This document shows, piece by piece, positions 1 to 9,100 of a DNA stretch of 64,000 nucleotides. The stretch covers positions 1,054,001-1,118,000 of the forward strand of contig NZ_KI519454.1 of the NCBI RefSeq assembly GCF_000482545.1. Direction: 5' to 3'. The position numbers were made by a program, and so were the translations under genes. The notes under the pieces were generated by a model. The model searched no databases and was not told where the DNA came from. It was given only the letters and a program-made list of their open reading frames with translations. Positions within the stretch are counted from its first letter, which is position 1. The number at the start of each line of letters is the position of its first letter. The DNA comes from Arthrobacter sp. 35W (GTDB taxonomy: Bacteria; Actinomycetota; Actinomycetes; Actinomycetales; Micrococcaceae).

Positions 1-716
1 ATCATGAAGGTCAGCAGTGCCCCCGATACGAGCGCGGGAGTGAGCATGGGTAGGAGCACGGTCGCCCAGATGCGGATCTTGCCCGCGCCGAGGTTGGCCG
101 CAGCAGATTCCAAGGAGGAGTCCAATCCCGCCAGGCCCGCCGAAACGGACAGGTAGAAGAACGGATACATGGTGAAGGTATGGACCAGCAGCACCCCGGC
201 GATCCCCGTCACCGACGTGCTGGCGGCCGGAATTCCCAACCACAGGTGTAGGGCGCGGGGAACAATGCCGGTCTCGCTGTAGAGGAGAACGAAGGAGACG
301 GCGCCGATCAGCGGGGGCAGCGCCATGGGCAGGAGGGCAAAGACCTCCAGCGCTTTGCGGCCGGGGAACTCAAATCGTGTCAGCAAGACTGCCAGCAGAG
401 TCCCCAGAATGCCGCACAGCACGACTGAGGCCATCGAAATGCCCACGGACAGCAAAAGGGCCGAGGCCGAGGATCCGGAAAAGAAGGTCCCGTAGTTGCT
501 GGCCAGGCCGTTTCCCTGGGTGGAGAAAAGCGCGGTTTGGGCCATGGGGATGACGACGAAGAACAAGATGATGACGAAGACGGGAGCCGCGAGCAGGTAG
601 ACGAAGCGGTCGCTGCCGATCTTCTCAGAGAGCGTGCCTGTTCTGCGTCGTCGGGGAGCAGAGGCTGAAGGTGGTTTCTTCTGTGAGGTTGTGGTCTTGG
701 CGTCGAGAACGGTCAT
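1..716 (-). CDS. ABC importer permease, C-terminus cut by window edge
   Basis: Inner-membrane permease of an iron/2-aminoethylphosphonate-type binding-protein-dependent importer. The reading frame opens with ATG at 716 and stays open to the window start, so the C-terminus is missing. A basic Ser/Pro/Arg-rich tail of about 40 residues is followed by a strong first membrane segment (YLLAAPVFVIILFFVVIPMA) and several more hydrophobic spans (for example GISMASVVLCGILGTLLAVL). The start overlaps the stop of the ATPase gene by four bases (713-716, ATGA), so the two are translationally coupled. Gene order binding protein, ATPase, permease matches AfuABC/FbpABC-like systems, which often have one long permease of two fused halves. 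The visible part is only the first half. The substrate cannot be read from this gene. Confidence 0.85.
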   Translation of the reverse strand, partial: MTVLDAKTTTSQKKPPSASAPRRRRTGTLSEKIGSDRFVYLLAAPVFVIILFFVVIPMAQTALFSTQGNGLASNYGTFFSGSSASALLLSVGISMASVVLCGILGTLLAVLLTRFEFPGRKALEVFALLPMALPPLIGAVSFVLLYSETGIVPRALHLWLGIPAASTSVTGIAGVLLVHTFTMYPFFYLSVSAGLAGLDSSLESAAANLGAGKIRIWATVLLPMLTPALVSGALLTFM

Positions 717-1774
717 CGCTGCACCAGCCAGACTCGGTCCGGATCGCAGGTCATTCCCACGGAATCGCCGATCTGGGGCCCGTTGGCATGATCTGGAGCC
801 GTGACGTTGACGGTGAGGTCCTCCATGGACACCTCGTAGGTGACGGACGCGCCGGTGAATTCCGCGGCTCGCACGGTTCCGCGCAGGAGGGGGCTGGGCC
901 CATCGGTGAAGCGCAGCACCTCTGGGCGGATGGACAGCGCCGCTGGGTCCCCGGCGCTGGGTCGAAGATCCGGCGCCTTTGGAACGTCCATCCTTGAACC
1001 TCCCGGCAGGTCCACCGTGACGGTTGTTGCATCGCTGCCGAGAACGGTGACGGGGAGGACGTTGCTGCGCCCAATGAACCGGGCGACAAAGGCCGTGGCC
1101 GGGCGATGGTAGATCTCGCGGGGGGCCGCCACCTGGTGGACACGCCCGCCTTCGAGGACGGCGATCCGGTCGCTCATCGCCATGGCTTCGGCCTGGTCAT
1201 GGGTGACATAGATCCCGGTGATGCCGGCAGCGCGCTGGACCTGACGGATCTGGACCCTGGTTTCCTCGCGCAGCTTTGCATCAAGGTTGGACAATGGCTC
1301 ATCGAGAAGCAGGACTGAAGGTGAGATTACAACGGCCCGGGCCAGCGCGACTCGCTGCTGTTGGCCGCCGGAGAGTTCATCGATCCGCCGTCCCGCGTAG
1401 CCGGCCAGCCCGACCTGGGCGAGCGCATTGTCAATGCGGGCGGCCTTTTCCTTCTTGTCGACCTTGCGTACGTTGAGTCCGTAGGCCACATTTTGGGCCA
1501 CGCTCATATGCGGGAACAGGGCATAGTTTTGGAACACCATGCCCGTGTCCCGGCGGTTGGGCGGGGTCCGCGTGACGTCGGAGTCGCCAAAGCGGATGAT
1601 TCCGCTGGACGGCTGGATGAACCCGGCGATCATGCGCAGCATGGTCGATTTTCCGCAACCGGACGGGCCAAGAAGAGTGAAGAATTCACCAGACTCGATG
1701 GTGAGGTCCATGGTGATGGTGGGCGGGTTGTCGCCATAGGTTTTGCTGACGTTTTCGAGGCTAACGCTAATCAT
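713..1774 (-). CDS. ABC importer ATP-binding protein (Fe/phosphonate/polyamine type)
   Basis: Cytoplasmic ATPase energising the adjacent permease. It has a Walker A GPSGCGKST around residues 36-44, Q-loop FQNYALFPH near 81-89, signature LSGGQQQR at 134-141, Walker B VLLLDEP at 154-160, D-loop NLDAKLRE and the switch histidine in YVTHDQAEAM (H192). After about residue 235 comes a C-terminal TOBE-like regulatory part, as in PotA/FbpC/MalK-type importers; the 353-residue length fits that group. It lies 39 bases downstream of the binding-protein gene and overlaps the permease start by four bases. The family is certain. The transported compound is not, because this ATPase class serves iron, phosphonates, polyamines, thiamine and phosphosugars. 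Confidence 0.93.
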   Translation of the reverse strand: MISVSLENVSKTYGDNPPTITMDLTIESGEFFTLLGPSGCGKSTMLRMIAGFIQPSSGIIRFGDSDVTRTPPNRRDTGMVFQNYALFPHMSVAQNVAYGLNVRKVDKKEKAARIDNALAQVGLAGYAGRRIDELSGGQQQRVALARAVVISPSVLLLDEPLSNLDAKLREETRVQIRQVQRAAGITGIYVTHDQAEAMAMSDRIAVLEGGRVHQVAAPREIYHRPATAFVARFIGRSNVLPVTVLGSDATTVTVDLPGGSRMDVPKAPDLRPSAGDPAALSIRPEVLRFTDGPSPLLRGTVRAAEFTGASVTYEVSMEDLTVNVTAPDHANGPQIGDSVGMTCDPDRVWLVQR

Positions 1775-1813
1775 GTCAAGTGCTCCAAGTGGTGGGGGCC
1801 GGGCGGGGCTGCT

Positions 1814-2854
1814 CTAGCCGCGGTTCTTGATGTTCTGGACCCAGTAGCCGATCCACTCGGCGTCCTTGCTGCCGACGGTCTTCCAGTCGACGGGCATTTC
1901 CTTCAGGTTGAGCGTGCTCAGCCATTCCGGTTCCTGGGACAGGGCCACGGTGGGGATCTGGTAGTTCTGCTCTGCCAGGGACTGCTGGGTCTGTTCCTGC
2001 AGCAGGAAGGCGGCAAATTTGTCTGCTCCGGCGCTGTGGGGTGCGTTTTTGACCTTGCCGATGCCATCGAGCAGGATGGGCGCGCCGGAGGCGGGGACGA
2101 CCGGGGTGAAGGGGACCCCGGCCTTGCTCTGAAGCATGATGTCCTGGAGGTTCCAGATGGTCAGCGGCGCTTCCTGGCGCTGGATGCGCAGGTAGAGGTC
2201 TGTCGGATTGGCCGTGTAGTCCTTGGTGTTCGCGTCAAGGCCCTTTAGCCACGCGTAGCCTTCATCGGGGGTTCCTGTCGTTTGGAAGGTGCGGTAGATC
2301 ATCGAGGAGAAGATGCTGCGCATGGTGCCGGAGGCCGCGACATCGCGGATAAGGATCTTGTCCTTGAACTCGGGCTTGATCAGGTCGTCCCAGTCTTTGG
2401 GTGCCTGGTCGGGGTTGAGCAGGTCGTGGTTGTAGGCAATGATTTCGGCCAGCCGCTGTTCGGCGAGCCAGAGGTTGTCCTTGCCCCGGTATTTCTCGGG
2501 GACGCGGTCCACGACGTCGGTGGGGAAGGCCTCCAACAGGCCCGCTGCCGCTCCCTGGTCGAATTGTTGGGAGGTCCCGCCCCACCAGACGTCGGCCTGC
2601 GGCCGGCCGGATTCCGCACGGACCCGATCCGCCACTTCCTGGGCCCCCAAGGTCAGGAGCTGGATTTTGTAGGCGGGGTTGGCCGCCTCGAATTTCTTGA
2701 CCACGCCTTCGGTGATGCCTTTCGGCCGGGACGTGTAGATGGTGATGGTTTCCCTGCCGGCGGTGGCGCTGCTGCCGGCGTCAAGTCCGCAAGCGGACAA
2801 AGCCAGGGTGGCCGTGGTGGCAAGAACCATCGAAGTGAATACGCGTCTGCGCAT
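1814..2854 (-). CDS. ABC importer substrate-binding lipoprotein
   Basis: Extracellular solute-binding protein of the same importer. The N-terminus is a lipoprotein signal: MRRR, a hydrophobic stretch, then lipobox LSAC with the lipidated cysteine at residue 22. The mature part opens with ITIYTSRPKGITEGVVKKFE, the pattern of family 1/AfuA-like periplasmic binding proteins. VWWGGTSQQFDQ and a later ASGTMRSIF segment are also typical. Length is 346 residues and the start has an AAAGGAG ribosome-binding site about 8 bases upstream. Some AfuA relatives bind hexose phosphates rather than iron, and the linked LacI repressor favours a sugar-derived ligand. That is inference. Expression is probably controlled by the LacI-type sites 90-170 bases upstream. 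Confidence 0.9.
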   Translation of the reverse strand: MRRRVFTSMVLATTATLALSACGLDAGSSATAGRETITIYTSRPKGITEGVVKKFEAANPAYKIQLLTLGAQEVADRVRAESGRPQADVWWGGTSQQFDQGAAAGLLEAFPTDVVDRVPEKYRGKDNLWLAEQRLAEIIAYNHDLLNPDQAPKDWDDLIKPEFKDKILIRDVAASGTMRSIFSSMIYRTFQTTGTPDEGYAWLKGLDANTKDYTANPTDLYLRIQRQEAPLTIWNLQDIMLQSKAGVPFTPVVPASGAPILLDGIGKVKNAPHSAGADKFAAFLLQEQTQQSLAEQNYQIPTVALSQEPEWLSTLNLKEMPVDWKTVGSKDAEWIGYWVQNIKNRG

Positions 2855-2942
2855 GATGCTGCTCCTTTACAGCGCCGCCTGCGGACAGGAACCGCGGCGG
2901 CGATAGACATTGCTTGTGGGTGGTCCGTGCTTCCACGACGAA

Positions 2943-2960
2943 TGCCGGATCGATTCACCA
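2943..2960 (-). promoter_or_regulatory. LacI operator candidate 1 (ABC importer promoter)
   Basis: The 18-base string TGCCGGATCGATTCACCA (plus-strand reading) occurs here and again at 3007-3024, both in the 207-base gap between the LacI gene and the binding-protein gene. Its core GGATCGATTCACC appears a third time just upstream of the lacI start. The ATCGAT centre with a central CG step is typical of LacI-family operators; the dyad is imperfect. Confidence 0.65.
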
Positions 2961-3006
2961 AACAGGAAAAATATATATTGATGGCAAGGATTGGCTCTTC
3001 ATGCTT

Positions 3007-3024
3007 TGCCGGATCGATTCACCA
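3007..3024 (-). promoter_or_regulatory. LacI operator candidate 2 (ABC importer promoter)
   Basis: Exact 18-base repeat of the site at 2943-2960, with a centre-to-centre spacing of 64 bases, close to six helical turns. That spacing would allow two repressor dimers on the same DNA face and possible looping over the importer promoter. The spacing is read from the sequence; looping is inference. Confidence 0.65.
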
Positions 3025-3061
3025 TCAACAAATCCATGGTGACAGGTGATGCGAGTCACTG

Positions 3062-4078
3062 TCAAGGCGTTGCTGGGCAGCCGCAGGATTCCCTGACAAT
3101 CAACTCCGGCAGGGCAATGGTCGATGCCATGTTCCCCTCCGCATCATTGAGTTGGTCGAGCAGGAGCCGCGCGGCGGTGCGTCCAAGATCTTCACCGTGG
3201 GTGGCGATGCTGGTCAGGGGTGGTTCCCACAATGCGGCGCCGCTGACGTCGTCGTAGCCTATGACACGGACATCGTTGGTGCGCCCATGCATACGCAAGG
3301 CGCGGTAGAGCCCAAACGCCACGCTATCGCTGTGGCAGATGATGGCGTCTGGAAGCGGCTCCGGGCGGGCGAGCAGCTGCTCACCCAGCGCGAGTCCGCC
3401 AGGTCCACTCGTCTCGCCGGGCATATCGAGCAGGGCGTCCGGGCCCAGCCCGTACTCGGCGAGGGCGCCGCGGGCCCCAGCGATCCGGTCCCGCCGCGAC
3501 AGGACCTTGACCGGGCCACCAAGGTAGGCAAAGCTCTTGCAGCCATGGGCCAGGAGGTGTTCTGCGGCAAGCCGGCCGCCCAATACATCGTCGGCCCCCA
3601 CATAGGGCGCGGTGATGCCATCGAGGTATCGGGTCATCAGGATGTGGGGGACGCCCCAATCCTTGAGGGAATGAAGGAATCCAGATCCGGTGCCGCTGGC
3701 GGGCACCAGGGCAAGCCCGGCGACCTGGTGTTCGCGCAAGGCCTTGACCAGCTCGTCCTGGCGCTGCGGGTCGTCAGCCGTTGCAACGATGAGCGACAGG
3801 AAACCGGCCTTGGACAGCTCGGATTCGAGCCCGACCAGCAGTTCGCCAAAGAATGGACTGGCGATGTTGGTGACGATGACGCCGATGGTGCCCGATCGCT
3901 GGGTCCGCAATGAGGCGGCGCCCCTGTTGTAGACATAGCCGAGCGTTCGGATCGATTGGTTGACCCGGTCACGGGTCTTTTGTGAAACCCGCCCGGTTCC
4001 CATAACGACATACGAAGCCGTGGTTCGTGACACGCCGGCATGTGCCGCGACGTCTTTGAGAGTAATCTGCCCAGTCAT
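3062..4078 (-). CDS. LacI-family transcriptional repressor
   Basis: DNA-binding regulator of 338 residues when started at ATG 4078 (MTGQITLKDVAAHAGVSRTT). This start puts the helix-turn-helix at residues 5-25, followed by the hinge helix and an effector-binding domain of the periplasmic-binding-protein fold (IGVIVTNIASPFFGELLVG, then VIGYDDVSGAALWEPPLTSI). The open frame runs 93 codons further upstream, but that part lacks family similarity and contains an operator-like site, so the internal start is preferred. The gene precedes the importer operon on the same strand, and its own promoter carries the motif found twice before the importer. Autoregulation plus control of the importer is likely. 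The effector is probably a sugar or sugar phosphate. Confidence 0.9.
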   Translation of the reverse strand: MTGQITLKDVAAHAGVSRTTASYVVMGTGRVSQKTRDRVNQSIRTLGYVYNRGAASLRTQRSGTIGVIVTNIASPFFGELLVGLESELSKAGFLSLIVATADDPQRQDELVKALREHQVAGLALVPASGTGSGFLHSLKDWGVPHILMTRYLDGITAPYVGADDVLGGRLAAEHLLAHGCKSFAYLGGPVKVLSRRDRIAGARGALAEYGLGPDALLDMPGETSGPGGLALGEQLLARPEPLPDAIICHSDSVAFGLYRALRMHGRTNDVRVIGYDDVSGAALWEPPLTSIATHGEDLGRTAARLLLDQLNDAEGNMASTIALPELIVRESCGCPATP

Positions 4079-4093
4079 GTACCCAAAATAGCA

Positions 4094-4106
4094 GGATCGA
4101 TTCACC
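4094..4106 (-). promoter_or_regulatory. LacI operator candidate 3 (lacI promoter)
   Basis: GGATCGATTCACC lies 16-28 bases upstream of the LacI-family gene start. It is identical to the core of the two sites before the importer operon. The position fits repression of its own promoter. Confidence 0.6.
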
Positions 4107-4498
4107 TTGGGGCCGTCCCCGACCCGCCAGGCATGGCCAAGACCGGTTTTCCCCACCCAAAGGTTGGTTGGCAACGCCGCAACGAAGGATCCGGGCGGAA
4201 GGTATCGATTCCACGGTTGACTATCCTCCGACGCCTCAGGATCTCGCCCCATGTTTGGCTGGTTTGCGGTGATCGACGTGCTCGGCGTTGGCCCGGGCCA
4301 GCTTTGGCGGGGGAGAGGTGCTGGCATGCGGAGGATTACGGTGAGTCTCGTTGGCATCTGGCGAGCCGGTTGAGGTCTCGCGGTAGGTTGGCGACGGTGC
4401 TAGCGGTTTCTTTTGTGCGCTCTGTGCGCGGTGGTGCACGAAGGAGCAGCCACCTATAGCTGCCGCTATTCTGGATTGCCCACGGAGGGCAGAGAAGA

Positions 4499-4638
4499 GG
4501 GTGTTGACAATGTCAACACCCACCGCTGTCGGACTCGGCCGTATCGGTTCCGGACTGGCCCGGCTTCGGCATGTTTCCTGAACTTCCCTGTGTTTGCAGG
4601 GGTGAAAATCCGGTTCGAGTCCCGCCTCGGGCACAGCA
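4499..4638 (+). repeat. Dispersed dyad plus tRNA-3'-end-like element, copy 1
   Basis: The element starts with a perfect dyad, GTGTTGACAATGTCAACAC at 4501-4519, extended to 11-base arms at 4499-4521 around a single central base. It continues about 90 bases with a C/G-rich segment and ends in GGTTCGAGTCCCGCCTCG (from 4612) followed by GGCACA, which resembles the T-loop and acceptor 3' strand of a tRNA. Further copies lie near 43.15, 61.63 and 62.89 kb, all in the same orientation. The upstream half of a T-stem does not pair, so this is not a tRNA gene. A scar of site-specific integration at a tRNA 3' end is one explanation. Confidence 0.8.
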
Positions 4639-4640
4639 TA

Positions 4641-4663
4641 CCCCCTTGTCAGAGGGGGTTTTT
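4641..4663 (+). terminator. Rho-independent terminator
   Basis: CCCCCT (4641-4646) pairs with AGGGGG (4653-4658) across a six-base loop and is followed at once by five T residues. It is a plus-strand intrinsic terminator directly after the tRNA-3'-like segment of repeat copy 1. That placement would suit a tRNA-type transcription unit. Confidence 0.75.
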
Positions 4664-5526
4664 GCTTTAACGTGTGTACATTCTGGGTGGTCAGGTCCTC
4701 TGACACTGGCCGTGGGGTGTGCCTGGCGCCGCGGGTCGCCTGTGCAGTTGTGGGGGAGCGGGTTCAGGGTCTTGGCTGGTGGCCCCCCGCTTGCTCTGAA
4801 CTGGGGCTATGCGTTCTCTCTTTGTATGTCTGGTAGGTCGTGGTTGACCTACACGTCTTCATAGGTAGCCGGACTAAGCGCAACATGACTTCGAGATCCT
4901 GCGTAAGAGATTCTGGTTTCGGTGCTTTCCGGGGCTGAGGCGACGTGGATGGTGGCTGCTTTGTCAGGCCAAAGGGGGTGTGGACATTGTCCACACTTGT
5001 ATCTCCTTTATTGAGCCTGATCACAGCCGTACACTGTCCCTTGTTCGGCCTACATCTACTCGTTCCACGTAAATTGCCCGAGCGACATGACGCCGATTCG
5101 CAAGCACACCACCTGCAGGGCCACAGAGACGTGAAAGTTCAGCCGCCACAGTCGACCGAGTGCTGGGGGGAGGTCTCGTCGGCGTCGTCGCGGAACTATG
5201 AATGAGTAGGAGTCGACGAGCTCGTCGGTCCAAGTCGGCTTCCCACCGGTCATCGAACAGGGCCATCTCTTTGTCGGAGGTACAGCCGACGTGCGTTCTC
5301 ATGCTGGCGGGTCCGTTCCCCGGCCGCACAATCAAGGGCGACGCACGATGACCGAAACCTACTTTGCTCGGGACTCACACGGCCCGATGCATCCGGCGGC
5401 GAGCACGGCACTTTGTGCGATCGAACCAAGCTGCATGCAAGTCTCGTCGTTTTCTACAATTTTTTGTGCAGCCGCATCGAATAGGCTCAGCGAATTCCCA
5501 TTCTCAACGAGGAGAGACTTTTCATA
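4664..5526. other. Gene-poor spacer with one extra dyad
   Basis: No convincing coding region was found here. Short frames on the minus strand between 5021 and 5335 show no family pattern and no good ribosome-binding site. The stretch holds the isolated dyad at 4978-4996. Further on, an AGGAGAG motif near 5508 precedes the chimeric hydrolase remnant at 5527. It separates the LacI/ABC region from the D-peptide clusters. Confidence 0.5.
4978..4996. repeat. Isolated perfect dyad of the repeat family
   Basis: GTGTGGACATTGTCCACAC is a perfect inverted repeat with nine-base arms. It is the reverse complement of the dyad in repeat copy 2 (43155-43173). No clear tRNA-like tail follows, so the dyad occurs independently of the rest of the element. 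Confidence 0.7.
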
Positions 5527-6012
5527 GTGAATTCTCTGACACAGATCGGTGCTTGGGTCGAGGAAAAGCTGCCCGACCTCGTCGCCAACTACCAGATACC
5601 CGCCGCGTCCGTGGCGATTCTCAGTGATGGCGACGTGGTCCGGGCCGAGGCAGGCAAAATCTGGCCGCACCGCCTGTCGTCGGGATTCCCGAGCGATGTA
5701 CTGATTGCCGCGAAGACGGGAACCGTGCCCGCAGTGCGCAATGAGGCGGGCGTCGTCACCTACCCGGACGGACGGCGGTATGCGGTCGCTGTCTTCACCA
5801 GGGCCGACTCGCTGGCAGACCGTTTGCCCGACGTCGACTCCTCCATAGGCGCGGCCGGTCACCGTGTGGTTGAGCACCTCCGGGCGCTTTCCTCACAACC
5901 CCACCCGCACACATCCCATCTCGCATGTGGCTCGCATCGGTGCCCAGCCGCCGAGCGGTTGCTGCTTCTACCCCCGTTGTCCGCTTGGGCCACTCGTCCA
6001 CCCCGAGCGTGA
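5527..6012 (+). pseudogene. Chimeric remnant: S12 hydrolase N-terminus joined to class A beta-lactamase C-terminus
   Basis: GTG at 5527 follows AGGAGAG. The first 43 residues (for example IPAASVAILSDGDVVRAEAG) match the start of S12/class C-type serine hydrolases, like the two neighbours of that family. From about 5656 the frame changes identity without a stop: RLSSGFPSDVLIAAKTGT, then RYAVAVFTRA, is the KTG-box end of a class A beta-lactamase. The class A active-site serine and SDN loop and the S12 SxxK motif are all absent, so the product cannot be a working enzyme. The last 40 or so codons look like read-through. An in-frame deletion that fused two adjacent hydrolase genes is the simplest origin. 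Confidence 0.65.
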
Positions 6013-6131
6013 GGTCTGCGTGCAGAACTCGCCAAGCGCCCGTGTACCCCAACCTTCGAGCCCGTTTGGTGACAGCATCCGCTCCACCTAAAACCCCGCA
6101 CAACGTACCCATTGAACAGGAGACCCACACG

Positions 6132-9100
6132 ATGGCACCACAACGTGTAAGCATTGACGACCTTATTGCCACGCAGCTTCCAGAGCAGCCCGCTCTGTCG
6201 CCGGACGGCAGCAGCATCGCTTATGTTCTCAAGACCACCAACCGCGCCGAAGACCGCGACGAACGCTCGCTGTGGGTCGTGGCCGCCCAGGGCGGCGAAC
6301 CGCGCCGCTTGACCCGAGGAACCGGCGACTCAACACCAAGGTGGAGCCCGGATGGGACCCGTCTCGCCTTCCTACGCGCCCAGGATGGACCGCCTCAGAT
6401 CTGGGTTCTGCCGATCAGCGGCGGCGAAGCCGAGCAGGTCACGACGCAGACTCTCGGTGCTGGCGCCCCCGTGTGGAGCGGCGACGGCAGACGCATCGCG
6501 TTCTCCGGCCCTATCGACTCTGCCGCGCTGCCCGGCGAAGGCAGCGATGACTTCGCTAAGCGCCGCACGGCACCAATCGTCATACACAGGCTCGGCTACA
6601 AGGCCGACGGTGCCGGTCTCCTTGGCGCGATGCGCAAGCACATCCACGTCGTGAGCCTCGGCAGCGGCGAGATCACCCAGCTGACCCGTGGCGACTGGCA
6701 CGCTGGCGATCCGGTCTGGTCGCCGGACGGCGAAAGGATCGCCTTCTCTACTGGCAAAGAGGCCGATTCAGACCTCACCTTCGAGACGGCCGCTTATGTG
6801 ATGTCCTCGAGCGATGGCAACGCCAGGCCACGCCTCGTGGGTGCCGCCGACGTGCAGCTCTCCGTTACCGGCTGGATGCCTGATGCCGCCAAACTCATCG
6901 CCGTCGGCCGCACCGATGCCGAGGTGGGAAACACAAGCGTGCTGCTCGTTCCCCTCGACGGCGAAGCGCCACGAGACATCACCTCGACTCTCGACCGCAA
7001 TGTCATGCAGGGTGGCGCAGGCTACCCCGGTGCTCTCCCGCAACTGAGTGCCGATGGCCAGACCGTCATCTTCTGCCTGCGCGACGGTGGTTACACCCAC
7101 CTCTACGCTACGAGCATCGACGGTGCGGTGCATCGTGTCATCGTCGGCGGAGCGGCCAACGTGTCCGGCGTTTCCGTCGTCGGCAACACCGCCGCGATCG
7201 TGCTCGCGACAGAAACGTCCTTCGGTGAAATCGCCACCGTCGATCTGCGCTCCGACACCGTTACGCCGCTCACTAGCTACTCGCCAGAGCACACCGGCCT
7301 CATCGTCGCCGAGCCGCGGAGCTTCACGATCTCGGATGGCGTCGTCGTGCACGGCTGGCTGCGGCGGGACCCACAACACACCGGCCCCCGCCCGCTCCTG
7401 CTCGATGTGCACGGCGGGCCGCACAATGCGTGGAACGGGGCGGCGGACCCCGTCCACGCCTACCACCACGAACTCGTTGCCCGCGGATGGGCCGTGCTCA
7501 CGGTCAACCCACGCGGCAGCGACGGCTACGGCAACGACTTCTACCGCGGAGCTCTCGGCGGCTGGGGCACAAGCGACGCCAAGGACTTCCTCGAGCCGAT
7601 CGACGAACTCATCGCCGAGGGTGTTGCCGACCCTGCACGCCTCGCCGTCACCGGCTACAGCTACGGCGGCTTCATGACCTGCTATCTCACCTCGCGCGAG
7701 AACCGCTTCGCCGCTGCCGTCGCCGGCGGTGTTGTCTCCGACCTCACGAGCGTCGCGGGCACGTCGGATGCCGGCCACTTCCTATCGCGCCTCGAGTACG
7801 GTGCCCTGCCGTGGAAGACCCCGGAACTCGTCGCCCCGCAATCGCCCTACGGCCAGGTGCACCAAGTTCGCACCCCGACCCTCATCGTGCACGGCGGCGA
7901 GGACCACCGCTGCCCAGTCGGCCAGGCCGAACAATGGTTCGCCGCTCTCCGCGAACGGGATGTGCCGAGTGAGCTCGTGCTTTACCCCGGCGGCTCACAC
8001 CTGTTTATTCTCAACGGGGCGCCCTCGCACCGCATCGACTGGAACGAGCGCATTGTCGACTGGGTGGAGCGCTATGCCCCGGCCGCCGGCACCCCCGTTC
8101 GCAAGAAGGCTCTCAACGCCGCGCACTGGCAGCAGCGTCTGAGCGAGCTGGCGGCCGCCCACAAAGTTCCTGGAGCCACACTCGGCATCCTGCGCCTCGG
8201 CGAGGAGCCTGTCCTCGCGAGCCACGGCGTTCTCAACATCAACACCGGTGTCGAGACCACCGAGGACTCCGTCTTCCAGATTGGCTCGATCTCGAAGGTG
8301 TGGACGGCGACCGTCATCATGCAGCTCGTCGACGAGGGCAAGCTCGACCTTGATGCTCCGATCCTCGACGTGGTCCCCGAGTTCCGGGTTGCCGACGCCG
8401 AGGTGAGCAAGTCGGTGACAATGCGCCACCTGCTTACCCACACCAGCGGTATAGACGGTGACGTTTTCACCGACACCGGCCGTGGCGACGACTGCCTCGA
8501 AAAGTACGTCGATGCCCTCTCCAAGGTCAAGCAGAACCACCCCATTGGGGCGACCTTCTCGTACTGCAACTCCGGCTACGCACTCATGGGCCGCGTGATC
8601 GAGAAGCTCACCGGTCTCAGCTGGGATGACGCCCTTCGCGTCCGCCTGTTCACACCGCTCGGCCTCAAACACACAGTTACACTGCCAGAAGAGGCTCTGC
8701 TCCTCCGTGCCGCCGCCGGCCACGTGGGCGCCGATGAGAACGGCCCCCTTCTCGCGCCGATGTGGTCACTACCCCGTTCCCTTGGCCCCGCCGGCCTCAT
8801 CGATGCCGCCGCGGCAGACGTGCTCGAGTTCGCCCGCATGCATCTCGAGGCCGGGCTCGCAGTCGACGGTACCCGCATTCTCTCTGCGGAGAGCGCCGAG
8901 CTCATGACCACGCACCAGGCCGACGTTCCGGACCCGTACGTGCTCGGCGATTCCTGGGGCCTCGGCTGGATGCGCTTCGACTGGGGCGGAAAGCGCCTTT
9001 ACGGTCACGACGGCAACACGATCGGCCAGGCCGCCTTCCTGCGCATCCTGCCAGAAGACGGCATCGCCGTGACGCTGCTCACCAACGGCGGCAACACACG

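Noticed and set aside
3944-3957. Fourth LacI-like site inside the lacI coding sequence
   Set aside because: Only the GGATCGATT core is shared, and it is explained by codons of the conserved hinge region.
4590-4638. A tRNA gene in repeat copy 1 (and in copies 2-4)
   Set aside because: The T-loop and acceptor 3' strand match a tRNA end, but the 5' T-stem strand, anticodon arm and GCCCGAG acceptor start are missing.
4236-4706. Minus-strand frame of 156 codons and plus-strand frames across repeat copy 1
   Set aside because: It reads antisense through the dyad and tRNA-3'-like segment; similar frames appear at every copy of the repeat, so it is a by-product of the element.
6768-7778. 336-codon minus-strand open frame
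   Set aside because: Antisense to the S9 propeller and hydrolase domain, no ribosome-binding site or family pattern.
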